64,000 nt of DNA from Trichosphaerium sp. ATCC 40318. Lineage: Eukaryota; Discosea; Flabellinia; Trichosidae. The notes under the pieces are model-generated. The model did no database searches. It saw nothing but the letters and a program-made list of their open reading frames with translations, and was not told where the DNA came from. Position numbers and translations under genes: made by a program. Numbering within the stretch: the stretch's first letter is position 1; each line of letters opens with the position of its first letter. Positions 46,138-56,868 of the stretch are shown here, piece by piece. The stretch covers positions 1 to 64,000 of the forward strand of contig JALMLS010000035.1 in the NCBI GenBank assembly GCA_038496445.1. Direction: 5' to 3'.

Positions 46138-46210
46138 GCCGCGATAGCTCAGCTGGTAGAGCGTTAGACTGAAGATCTAACGGTCGCGTGATCAAGCCAC
46201 GCTCGCGGCA
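46138..46210 (+). tRNA. tRNA-Phe (GAA)
   Basis: 73 nt, intron-free. Acceptor GCCGCGA pairs with TCGCGGC plus discriminator A. D-stem GCTC/GAGC with loop AGCTGGTA; anticodon stem TTAGA/TCTAA around CTGAAGA (anticodon GAA); variable GGTC-like region; T-stem GCGTG/CACGC with loop ATCAAGC. All stems pair, so this is the intact member of the tRNA-Phe-like sequences here. Confidence 0.93.
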
Positions 46211-46222
46211 CTTGACCTTTTT

Positions 46223-46316
46223 GCGCATTTTTCTTTCGGAAAATACAATTTTTGTATTTTTCTTTCGGAAAATACAATTTTTGACCACTTTGCGCGCTTT
46301 TCTTTCGGAAAACACC
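46223..46316 (+). repeat. Three-copy tandem repeat after the tRNA
   Basis: TTTTCTTTCGGAAAA(T/C)AC is repeated three times with spacing of about 30-45 bp. Confidence 0.75.
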
Positions 46317-46327
46317 AACTTTGAATA

Positions 46328-46398
46328 CCGTGAAGTATCATTTGGTAGAGCGTTAATATTTGTCATATGACGTCTTTGCTAGCATAAAGATCTAATGT
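46328..46398 (+). pseudogene. Decayed tRNA-Phe-like relic
   Basis: CCGTGAAGTATCATTTGGTA followed by GAGCGTTA, an insertion, then AAGATCTAATG: D-arm and anticodon-arm sequence of the tRNA separated by unrelated bases. Confidence 0.6.
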
Positions 46399-46841
46399 TG
46401 TCTATCTGTCAGCTCAGTTATTTCACATTTGTTTGTATGTCAGTACTCTTGTATTACTTTTGGCTGCTTGAGTTACCGTGCTTAATAAAATTAACTACGT
46501 TTAGTTTGTTTGTTGTGAAGTATTGCAATTCGTTTCATTTACATATTTTTTACAGTAATCGTAATGTTAGCTTGACGTCTCCAGTTGCTCAGTATTTCAA
46601 TTATTGCTTTCGCTCTTGCTGTTTTTGACTTATCATCGCTCGCATTATGTCTGTTAAGGATATTATACCAACAGGTTTATCATCTTGAATAACCCACAAT
46701 CTAAATCGTAATTCGAATAAGTTTCTGCTTTAAACATTTCTATCCTTTGTAAACGCACCTGTGTACTCGCAACGAAAGTATACGGAGAAGTATAAAGTAT
46801 AACGCAGAGTCAGAAGTACATGTGCCCTCCTTGAAATGGGA
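46399..46841. other. Intergenic
   Basis: AT-rich; no supported gene. Confidence 0.45.
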
Positions 46842-48306
46842 CTAAAGCATAAATAAGTAATACGTTTGCTTTGATGTCAATACCATTCCGCCTTGACACA
46901 AAAAGTCGTATACTGGTAGAAGAAGAGCACCAAATGGATTAGCGCCTATTTAAACATTTGTATTGAATAGAAAAGATGTACTAACCTTCATCTTCATCAG
47001 TAGTCACAGCACCCTTAATGCAAATGAGTTATTGTTGTAAACAGTAAACAAAATAAAAGTTTATACCTTAAGATCACTTGCTGATAGATTACCAACTAGT
47101 TTACCCTCATCGTCAACAACTATGTTTAAAATTAGAATTCACCTAATAGCGTATATTACAAACCTGCGAATGCGGATCTCTTCTGCTCATACAATTTCTT
47201 GAAAGCGTGAATAGCCTAGCAAAAAGTTTTAGCATTTTCTGGTACATTCCATCATTGTAGCGCACTTGTTCGTCCTTGTGCACTGTCTGAGGTTTTATTG
47301 TACCAATTACTAGCTCTCTTGCAGTCTTTGTAAAGATGTCTGAGAACTGGCCAACCTTTGTAACAAGGAATCGAATTATATCTGTCTGCGAAACTATATT
47401 AATGATACCACCTTTTTCATCTATAACAGCGACCCTTCCAACGCCAGTTAGCTAGAAATTACGTACAACACCATCTCAAAGGTTTGTAAAAATGGTTTTC
47501 GCATGATATCTTAGAAAAACACGTGTACGTACCTGTGAATACCTCTTTGAAAGATACTAATTGTTTCAAAAATAGGCGATGATTTTCTAACCTCACAAAC
47601 AGGATTTTTATGAGATGCGTCTATAAAAGCGAACAAGTGAGCGCTCATGAAAGAAGACACGGAGATCAAAAAACAATTTGGTACCTATCAAGCATTTTAT
47701 AGATTCGTCTCCAAACTTTCTGCGTGTGAGTTAGTTACAAGCACGTGTACACTCGATCAGGTGTTTGTTAAACACAATAAAACACAATTTGTACCTGTAA
47801 AGTGCGTAAAGCGTGTCATTTGATATCTCTGCCGCATTGTCTCCTTTAAAGTACATGTCTACAACAAAGTATACGATGTCAAGCATGTCAACAAACCCAA
47901 GAAACTTGTGTGACTACAAAAATACAACTTGTAAGTTCAGCGGTTGACATGTGTTGTTCGCGAATAATGCGTACGGAAACGTCAACTACTGGGATAGAGA
48001 GTATTTTAAAGCTGCTGAGAGCTTTTAGCGCATCAAGTACTGAGGCTGTATCTACCAGTACGTTGACTTTGCGTTTAGGTAGTACGTGCTCAAGCTTAGT
48101 GTCTTGTAGAAACTTTACAAACGGATTTTCCTAAAAGCGGTTAATTCCAGCTTGTGTTAGCGAAATTAAACGCCCACCTGTGGTACACCACCTTTGCCAG
48201 CCCTAATTATGTATTAATTACATAACATAAGTTTAACGGCGTATCCGCACCTCGAATACCCTGGTGCTCCGCCTCTACGTCTTTTTCTAGGAGGCTCTTG
48301 TGTCAT
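46842..48306 (-). CDS. CBS-domain protein (SNF4/AMPK-gamma-like)
   Basis: The start at 48306 gives a basic N-terminus (MTQEPPRKRRRGGAPGYSR), then a short exon (AGKGGVPQ) and NPFVKFLQDTKLEHVLP. CBS-type repeats follow: VLDALKALSSFKILSIPVVD, HKFLGFVDMLDIVYFVV, TGVGRVAVIDEKGGIINIVS with QTDIIRFLV, and IHAFKKLYEQKRSAFAVVDD with EGKLVGNLSASDLKG. The pattern of four CBS motifs ending in a LSASDLKG element resembles SNF4/AMPK gamma and plant CBSX-type proteins, which sense adenine nucleotides. A kinase partner is inferred, not seen. The last exon (NPFGALLLPVYDFLCQ) ends at 46842. About ten introns. Confidence 0.85.
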
Positions 48307-48429
48307 TGCGCCGTTTGGTAAGTTTAGATGCTAAAAAAACAACAAAACCGGTCAAAGTTGGTTCGGGTGCTACTGCCAACCAAATTCTACTGATAGGAGC
48401 ATGGTATAGGCTGCAGTATATAATTTGCA

Positions 48430-51400
48430 ATGGGAAACAAGGCTACTAGTATAGATGGTGGTGGTACAACACTACTTCAAGATATTAACGGCGTGCAGCA
48501 TTTGAGTACGTTGTGCTTGCATGTCTGTTCAAAATGAAAAAAACCGACTTACAAATGTAGTAATTCCATGGAAAGAGTTAAAACTATCAAGTACGAGCAA
48601 CGTAGACGCAAAAACAGCGTATTAAATATGTTTAGGTTACGTACTCGGGCGTGGCAAATATTGCAAGGCTGAGAAGGTTACCTGCCACCGTACTAAGAAG
48701 GCATGATGACTTCTTTATTGTTTTATTGGACCTTGAAATTGTTAATCTCAAATTAGGAACCGGTAGCGTTGAAGTTATGGAAAGAGCCTGTAGACGCCAA
48801 GAGATTTTGGAATGAAGTGCTTGTGACGAGGTACTCTATTTCTTTTTACGTAATCGAAAAAACGTACCTACCGGATTCAATCGACTAATTTTTGCTTACC
48901 AAGGCGCTTATGTCATCCTAATATAGCAATGTTCAAAGGCTACGTATACGATGAGAAGCATTGTGGGTTACTTGTAGAATACACGGACCTTGGTAACTTT
49001 TTCAAAAAAACAGAAAATTGATCGCTACAACTCCTTGTTATTTATCTGGTCTTACTTACTACAAGGTCTTCTATCTGATGTGTTACATAAGAGTTCGTCA
49101 GCACTTCATAATATCAAAGACACGCTTATTGTCAAGTTTGGAAAGGTAAAAAAAGAACCATCGAAAGTTTCGATTACAATTGAATTTCTTTCGCTTATTT
49201 ATTACCTCAGGATATTGCACATGGTCTAGAGTACCTACATACTGAATTACACCTCATTCACCGTGATTTACGACCTCATAATATTGTGGTATGATTATTA
49301 ACATTTTCAACGAATGTTTTGTTGTGTAGTTGTAGAATTTAATTATTGCAACATAGGTCAAGTCTATAAATCCAAATGATGAAATACACCTGATGCTTAC
49401 GGACCTTGGAACAGCTAGAAACTATAAACATGTTGAAAACAAAGGTAATGACATCATTGTAGTATTGTAAATAATCTTTTAATGTAGCAAACCTTGTTAC
49501 ACGTATTGATACCAGTGAATGGTTGGACGGGCATCTTAAAACAGGTAATAATTTTCCCTGTCAAAGTCAAAAAGAAGCTAAAAAAAATTGTCTTCTTTTT
49601 TAGGCGATTATGCAATGTACACAAACACAATAGATATTTATTCGTTTGGTATTGTGATGTGTGAGATTATTTCAAACGAAATCCCAGAACATGGATACCT
49701 TCCTCCAGAATTATTACTTTCTATTGGAGCCAAGTTGGTGCGTTACACATTGTTTTCAAGACTGTTTTTTTAAGAGCTTATACAAAAAAAGGCCGATATG
49801 AAAATGAAGACACATGATGCTGTTGGTAGTGTTCAATCTCTTATGGAATCACACTCTAAGAAATCAAATCATCCTGTTACATTCCCTTTACCTTCCAATT
49901 GCCCTCCAGGCCTTGGTACTATCATACAAAAAGTACTTTGATGTCACTCGAAGAAGCCCAACCTAACCTTCTATAGTGTTGTAACATGTCACCTATGGAG
50001 CGACCAAATCCGAAAGAACTCCTCAATTTATTACTGGTACGATTGAATTGTTTTCGGTCAGGCCTGTTAACCTTTGTATAAAGAGATTTGAACATTCTGA
50101 ATCAATTGATCGTGCAAATGATGTTACAAGACGAGTTGTTACAGAGAGATTGTCAAGGTATCAACAAGGAAAACGTGATGTATGTTTAAGCATTTTATAG
50201 GAGGAAAATTGCTTTGATAAAACAACTAGCTCACTTGTTGAGTTATTTGACGACTCTGGAGGCTGATACAAAAGTATTTGATAAATGCTCGTTATTATTT
50301 TATTTTTGCTAAGTTTTTGCATAGATTGATGTACAAGACTTGTTAATTGTATTAAGACAATCTATTGTTGCTTTAAAAAATAGTGACATGCCAATGGGAG
50401 GCCATTTGAGTAAGTGTCACGAACAAAGAATAACTAGATTGAAAATTGGTTACTTATTTTTTTGTTTTTTAGCTCAACTGGAAAACATTGTGAGGGAGTA
50501 TGATGCGTTGATTCCAAAAGAAGTTGGTCCTGAAGGTAGAATTATAAAGAAATCAAAGTGGTTTTGGACGCGGTGGACAAGAAAAAAGAGGTCAAGGGCA
50601 AACTTGGAACGTATAAATGGTTTACTTCAACATAAAATCCAAGAATTCACTGATCTGTACCCTTCTGCTCCTCAAAAACGAGCTACTTCGTCTATGAGCA
50701 CACCTTCAGATTTGGATTCACCAAATAGGCTAACAGCAGACTCATCTGGATCTCCATTGAGTCCACGTGTTAACCCATACTTGACAAATTCAGGACTTGT
50801 CCCAGTACGGCCTAATGTGTACGGCTATTGCGTTTTCTCTTTGTCTAACATGTTTTTAAAAGAACTACTGGAAGGCCTCTAGCGAATAGCATTAGTGTAC
50901 CTAACACTGCAAGGCGCCCTCGTAAGTGGTTAATTTGAATATAGAGAATGTTAACCCCTTTAAAATAGCGCCTGCTATTTCTACTCCAAACAAACGTACT
51001 CAATCAATTATTCCTGAAGCGCTTGGTCAAGGATCTACATTTTTCTTAAGGCGAGTTACATCACCTGCAGGAGAACTACCAGCAATGGAAGGCGGTCGCC
51101 CTTGTACGTACTTTACACCAAAGCTAGTTTTTTTATAGTTTCTTCAACACCCTTTATTGTACTTACATTAATATTTAAGCTGGTGGCCCTCGTGTCCTTG
51201 CCAAGGGAATGGGCGTAGGTGCTAGTTTTGGTAGTACGTTTATCTATCTATCTATGTTCAAGTATTTCGTATTGATGTTGATCTCTGCTAACAAGTCGCT
51301 TCAGTGAACGTTGGTATGGGAGATGTACCTAATGTACCAACAAAAACAACAATAGATCCTTCTCGTACTATTAGTATGCCTCCGAAACTAGAAATGCGTG

Positions 51401-53601
51401 TTCAGAGTAAACAGAAGAAAGACAAAAAAACCATAAAACTTGGTAGTCTTATTCCTCTCAACCTCAGTCGTGGAAAGAAAACAGGAGCTGATAGTGAACC
51501 AATTAATCAGCCTTCTATAGAAGAAGCTGGTGGAGACAATGTAGGATTTAATGTGAGACCCAGAGTGGAGTCTGTTGCCGCACACGTACACAACAGCCCA
51601 CTTCAGGATGCACCACAAGTACCTAGTAAACAATTCGTACGATGATAATATTGGATGTTTGTCTTTCTAACCGTAGATGAAGGTATATGATGACACTGGG
51701 AGTGATGGAACTGATGCTACTTTACAAGACACAGATTCTTATAGTGATAACTATTCTGATTCTGAGGTACCCTCTTAGAGCTTTTTGTGTACTATTCATG
51801 TTGTTTATTCTTTTTTTAGGCCGAGGAGAATACTTTCGGTGTTGATACTCTTTCGTTCCCTGTTGAGGAGTTGGAAAAGATGCGACAGTTCAATACAGAG
51901 CAGTCTCGTTTAGAACAAGTCCATGAGAGCGAATTAGCAGCTTTACGAGCTGATCTATCTACTCAAACACCTGATGCAGCCAGAGCTGAAGCTCATATGC
52001 TTCAACAAGAGGAGCAAAGGAGTTTGATGTTAAAACAAAATGCTAAAGAAGAAAAACTCTTCAGAGAGCTAGTCATAGCAGAGGAGCAAGCAAGTGCCAA
52101 GCATACATGGCAAAACGGTAAAAAAGATATCATAGAAGGAGATGAATACGTTGATTTACATACTGGAGCACTGGAAGAGTCATCTACACAGTATACAGAG
52201 ATTCCGCGTGTAGTAGAGGAGAAATCTGAGGCTGTACGTCTTATTTATCTACTCTTAGTTTTGTTTTCATGCTTATGGTTCTTTTAAAGCAACAACGTGA
52301 AGAACACGAGTTATTTGCTGTTATAAATTCTATTGCTGAGCAGAGCGTTGACTATCTAAAGATGTTATGGGACGTAGATGCTAAGAAGTTTTGGAAAAAG
52401 AACTTTGGCAATGTACGTTACTTTAGTAGTAATACCTTGATGTTACGTCTCGTGGGCGGCTTGGTTTGCCTTTTCCTTAACTTTTTTGTTTTTTGTAGAC
52501 TGGCTGTATTGCATGGGATGAGTTCATTGGTCCTATGACAAATCATTTTAACCTACAACCAGAGGATATTAATAACTTACAGAAGCTGCTAGGTACTTTT
52601 TTTTCTTTGTAAAACCAAACACGTTGAAACAATGAGACGCTTCCAAAGCTCAACTGCTTTGCAACTTGAACCCGGCAAAGATAGTGTTTTTATTGTTTAT
52701 ATTTTTTTGTAGATTACAACAAAGCTGGTTATGTTACCATGTACTCTTTTGCTTCTTATCTAGAAGGAAATGGACCATTCTCGGAGTGTATCGAGAAAAT
52801 GAACAGTTATTGTACAATGCCTTGGTTTCATTGGTTCGTTACACACGATGAGTGTGCTTTCTTCCTACAGCCCTTCCCTGTTGGTATGTTGTTATACAAA
52901 GCTATTTACATTACGTAACATCGATTATAACGTCGTTTAGGTGGGTTTGCTGTACGATTTAGTAAATCGAATCCAGGACATTTCGCCTTGTCCGTAAGGA
53001 CACCAACAGGAGTAGAACGTTGGCTTGTTGTTTCTAGCAGAGGTACAGCTATTTTTTTTTTGTGAAAAATACTTGGTTTTACTAAAGAACTTAAAGGTAC
53101 TGTTCGTGGCCGCTTCCAAGATGCCAACACGCCTACATTTAGTAATGTTGGTGCTTTTATTGATTTCTATATCAACGAAAAGCATTATCTATCACGTCCA
53201 TTTGTGGAACCTGCTATACAAGAAAGGTACAAACCAAGAATCTGTTTGGACACGTGTTTCGTGTTTTTTTTTCTGGTTTTTTTCTGCTTTTCCCTTGTTC
53301 GAAAGAATGGTTGGTTGATTATTTCTTTAGTTACTTCCGTGGGTTCCTATCTTCACAAGAGACTATTGATCTCATTAAGGATGAAACTTATGGTACTTTT
53401 ATTGTACGTTTATCTACTAGAGGAACGTACTATGTTATTGCATACAGTGATGCCAATGGTGTCATACAAGAGAAGATTCATGTTAAAGAAACAAACAGAT
53501 ATGTCTTAGAGAACCCTAAAGGGTTAAGGACTTTCTATGTTTCTTCTCTTGCTGAACTTATTGCAAATCGTACTCAAAGATATCAAATACCTTTCCAATA
53601 A
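48430..53601 (+). CDS. Myristoylation-motif TKL-type kinase with EF-hand-like and tandem SH2 domains
   Basis: Starts MGNKATS, an N-myristoylation motif. Kinase: N-lobe Lys in PVALKLWKE, alpha-C Glu in RFWNEVLVTR, HPNIAMFKG, catalytic HRDLRPHN, DLG in place of DFG (MLTDLGTARN), TIDIYSFGIVMCEIISNE and CNMSPMERPNPKELLNLL. A coiled region follows (ERLSRRKIALIKQLAHLL, LENIVREYDALIPKEVG), a Ser/Pro-rich linker and a Glu/Gln coiled coil. Then come WKKNFGNTGCIAWDEFIG and DYNKAGYVTMYSFASYLEG, EF-hand-like, leading into SH2-1 (PWFHWFVTHDE, GGFAVRFSKSNPGHFALS) and SH2-2 (LSSQETIDLIKD, YGTFIVRLSTRGTYYVIAYS). The FxVRxS phosphotyrosine Arg is present in both. Frame was followed through 49980-50500, supporting one gene. 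Confidence 0.83.
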
Positions 53602-53861
53602 ATAAATGTATAACCCTTTGTAAAACAAAAACAATTGCATTCAATGACAATGAAATAGATAAACTCTGTAGTGCTGGTTTTCTTGGCAGAATAGAGTCCT
53701 GGTTTATGTTAATCCAGTTTTCAGCTTTCCAGAAAATAATCAGAACGGTTGCCGTTTCCACGTGAGAAAATAATTCTTTCGCAATCTGAGCATTAGCAAC
53801 GCTGAAGATTATACAGTAGCCTGAGCGAGCCATGCTCGCAGTAGTTTCCTTATTTAAATCA
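53602..53861. other. Intergenic 3' flank
   Basis: Nothing recognised. Confidence 0.45.
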
Positions 53862-54015
53862 ACGTGATGTATCAGTCAATTGGTAGAGCATTAGACACAA
53901 GATCTAACGGTCACGTACTCAATCCACAATTACGTTACAAGTCACCGTGATGAATCAGTTGGTAGAGTGTTACAATAAAGATCTAACGGTCATGTGATCA
54001 AACTGTCTTCACGGT
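53862..54015 (+). pseudogene. Two tandem degenerate tRNA-Phe-like sequences
   Basis: Unit 1, 53862-53933, keeps TTGGTAGAGCATTAGA and AGATCTAACGGTCACGT. Unit 2, 53945-54015, keeps GTTGGTAGAG, AAGATCTAACGGTCATGTG with a pairing acceptor (CCGTGA/TCACGG) but an altered anticodon loop (ATAAAGA). Neither folds into a full tRNA with normal D- and T-stems. Confidence 0.7.
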
Positions 54016-54411
54016 CTATACAAGTTATAATCTTGTTTATTTACAATAAGCACATGATAATAAATAAACAATATTTGTAGTAAGCAAGGTAAGAACAATT
54101 AGTGTTCTTGTATTAGTATTGGATTGTTTGGATTGTTTGTAAGTCAAACGTCTTTGGAAGGATTTCAGTCCTATTGTGAGTCAAAACACTCAACAATGGC
54201 GCTCACAGTTGTCTCGTGACCATTTTGAGTATCACAAAAGTCTTGTTAAGTACTCCTCAAATGATGTGATGGTGATGATCCATCAATGGGTGATGCTGTA
54301 TGCCGATCTTGTGGTTGTGAATGAAAAATTTGCTATGGTAAATAGTGAGCTTGGTTGAAAAACCCTTGTTTATGTTGTGCACCTTTCTCTTTTTTTTTTT
54401 TCACTGGCTAT
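54016..54411. other. Intergenic
   Basis: The 60-codon open stretch at 54176-54358 has no ATG start and no family features. Confidence 0.45.
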
Positions 54412-56768
54412 CTATTTTTTGAGCATCTCTGCAATCTCTAGTACAGTGATACGTTTCTTAGGGTCAGGATTTCGACACTGCTCCATGAGATACTACAGAA
54501 AGTAAGTCATGGTAAAACGCAGACAGAAATTAGTGGTTCACTTAAAAAAAATGAAGCACACGATAGGATTTTGTTAAAAAGGAGCAAAATTTGGTGTTTT
54601 TTCAATACAACAGTTGGGCTTGCAAGAAGAATAAATATGAAATCGGAAAGACTTTAGATCATGTATCTAAGTAAGTGAACGTGACAGCTCAACCAGTTGA
54701 GCTTTAGAATGAAGATCTAACGGACACGTGATCAACTCAGCCGCACTGCATTATAATAACGTGATAACTCAATCGTGTGAGTGTTAGAATAAGGCTCTAA
54801 CGCTCACATGACCAAGTCGGCCACAACTGTTTAAACAGTCCAAGAAAGACTAATATTCAAAAAAACATTTGCGTTAACAAACCTTTAGTATCACAGGTGA
54901 ATCATCCGGCATCTCTAATGTTGGTAAAGTACCAACTTTTGTAGCCATAGCTACATCTATATTATCCATTCTGGATAAGGTTCATGTAACGTAACCTAAA
55001 AGAACAACAATTAAAAACTCATAAGCCTTGGTGCTAGTAAAAAAAAATTACGTACAACTTCGTAAAGCATTGTACCGAACATATACACATCACTAGCTTC
55101 AGAATATTTCTTTTCTAGTATTGATTCAGGCGCCATGTACTTAAATAAGTGTTAGCGCCGTATGAAAAGGTGAACAAACACATGAGTTGATGTAAGATTT
55201 AGGCGCTGTAACAACGAGAGTTGTAGTGAAGCACTACCCTACTAATTGTGGAAGAGTGATTATATTATATCAGGATTACGTGTCTATTTCGTACCATTGC
55301 CATATATCTGTTTCATTTAGAGTACCCCAGTAATTGTAAGGCATAGGTGCTTTCATGGATCCATTTGTTGATACCAAAGGAAAAGAACAATTTGTAAGTG
55401 AGTTATTTGCAAACCTAGCATAACTATAATCGATCCTGTCCAACCCTTGGGCATTATAATGTATTTTATTATAGCTTATAGTTGTCTTCGAAGAATACGA
55501 GCTATCTTTAAATGCCTGTTGAATTTAAATGAGAGATATATGTATAAATATTATTGTGGATGTTATTCATTTCCACTTGTTTTTTAATGCATTGTCATAC
55601 TCTATCCACTGAAAACAGAGTCTCGAAAATGAAGAAGACTTTGTGTCAAATGGTAGAGAGTTACGTAGAACATAGAATGAGGAAAAAAACTGTAAAGAGA
55701 ATTTCAATAATTCAAAAAAAATACAAAATGACGTCAATGACTTTTTAACCAATGTGCGCGAAATACTCGCTTTTTATCGTGTCTGTTATTTTTCAGGAAC
55801 ACAGTGTTGTGTTGCAAAAACAATAAAGTGAAAATAAAGGAATTAGAATGGTAGTACGTACTGCAAAATTCCATATAATCAGATTTTCTGTAACATGAAC
55901 ATCATACGTGCCACAGGAAATACCAACAGCATTGTGACTCAAGTAGTTACCAACTGTATTTACTGCGCCTCCAAGAATAGCATAATCATTATTAAAGAAT
56001 GCATTATTAGTGACATTGATGATAATACCGTCACTTATAATACCGGAATGAGAGTTAAAAAAAATATTATTTTTAAATGAAGTGCTCCGATATTTGAATC
56101 TAAAGGCTTCCTGCGTATTTTAATATCGAATTAATCACTTGATAAGGGCAACCACCAATAGACTCTGACTTGTCGATACTGATAAACAAAGAAATACGTA
56201 AGTGAGACATAGTTTTTTGGGAAGAAAGGAAAGAAGAAAACAAAAACGCCTATTTCTGATCACAACCTGGACTTTGACGTACATTGATACGCCATCAAAT
56301 CGCATACGTTATAGATACGTCACCGTACATATCTAGCGGTTTACAATTAGGAACTCCTAAAAAGGTGCGTTAGGATGAAAAAGATACAGAAAAAGCCAGT
56401 ACTACGCACTAATAGTTTAACTGGCTTCTGTTTGGTGCCGCGTATTTCGAGGTCCTTTGTGACGAGATGATGACATTCTAACGATAGTTCCAGCTTCAAT
56501 GAGATGAGCTTGTCGTAGATCATGTCGGTTGTAATAACAGTAATTGGGCTATCAGCTGCTGTCCACTATTATACGCTATCAGCAATTGTAATAGGTGAAA
56601 TAAGCTATTGTAGGCGCAAGTAAAAGAGTTCAGGAAGTTGATGCATTGAAAAAGCGGCTATTTACGCCTGTAACCGTTCCTAGTATGACGTACTGTAGTT
56701 TTAACATTCCTTGCTGCTACCCAACTACATGTTGCTACAAAAATTATAACAACATACAGAGGTGTCAT
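54412..56768 (-). pseudogene. Secreted beta-helix protein joined to a C-terminal kinase remnant
   Basis: Start at 56768 with a signal peptide (MTPLYVVIIFVATCSWVAA). Exons at about 55870-56080 read NSHSGIISDGIIINVTNNAF and FNNDYAILGGAVNTVGNYLS, with regular Asn/Gly turns of a right-handed parallel beta-helix (NosD-type), and 55293-55530 adds NKIHYNAQG and PLVSTNGSMKAPMPYNYWG. Directly after, from 55144, the frame reads YMAPESILEKKYSEASDVYM and FGTMLYEV, then MEQCRNPDPKKRITVLEIAE and a stop at 54412. These are kinase subdomains VIII-XI only: no glycine loop, Lys, HRD or DFG and no membrane helix between. It looks like a decayed receptor-type kinase, or two fragments brought together. Exon joins are tentative. 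Confidence 0.6.
54680..54824 (+). pseudogene. Two more tRNA-Phe-like relics
   Basis: 54680-54749 keeps D-arm GCTC...GAGC, anticodon loop ATGAAGA within TTAGA/TCTAA and ACACGTGATCAA. 54757-54824 is further decayed (GTTAGAATAAGGCTCTAAC). They lie within an intron of the kinase-remnant locus. Confidence 0.65.
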
Positions 56769-56868
56769 AGATGCACTTGAGTCAACGCCTTGATGTAAAG
56801 GCTGAAGAATACTGATTGTACCAACTTAACTTCAAGCCACTTGAACGACATCGCACGTTATTAATACA

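Noticed and set aside
46138-46210. CRISPR or phage attachment site at the tRNA
   Set aside because: The genome is eukaryotic with spliceosomal introns; repeats nearby are not regular spacers.
54176-54358. 60-codon open stretch, possible small gene
   Set aside because: No ATG start and no recognisable motif.
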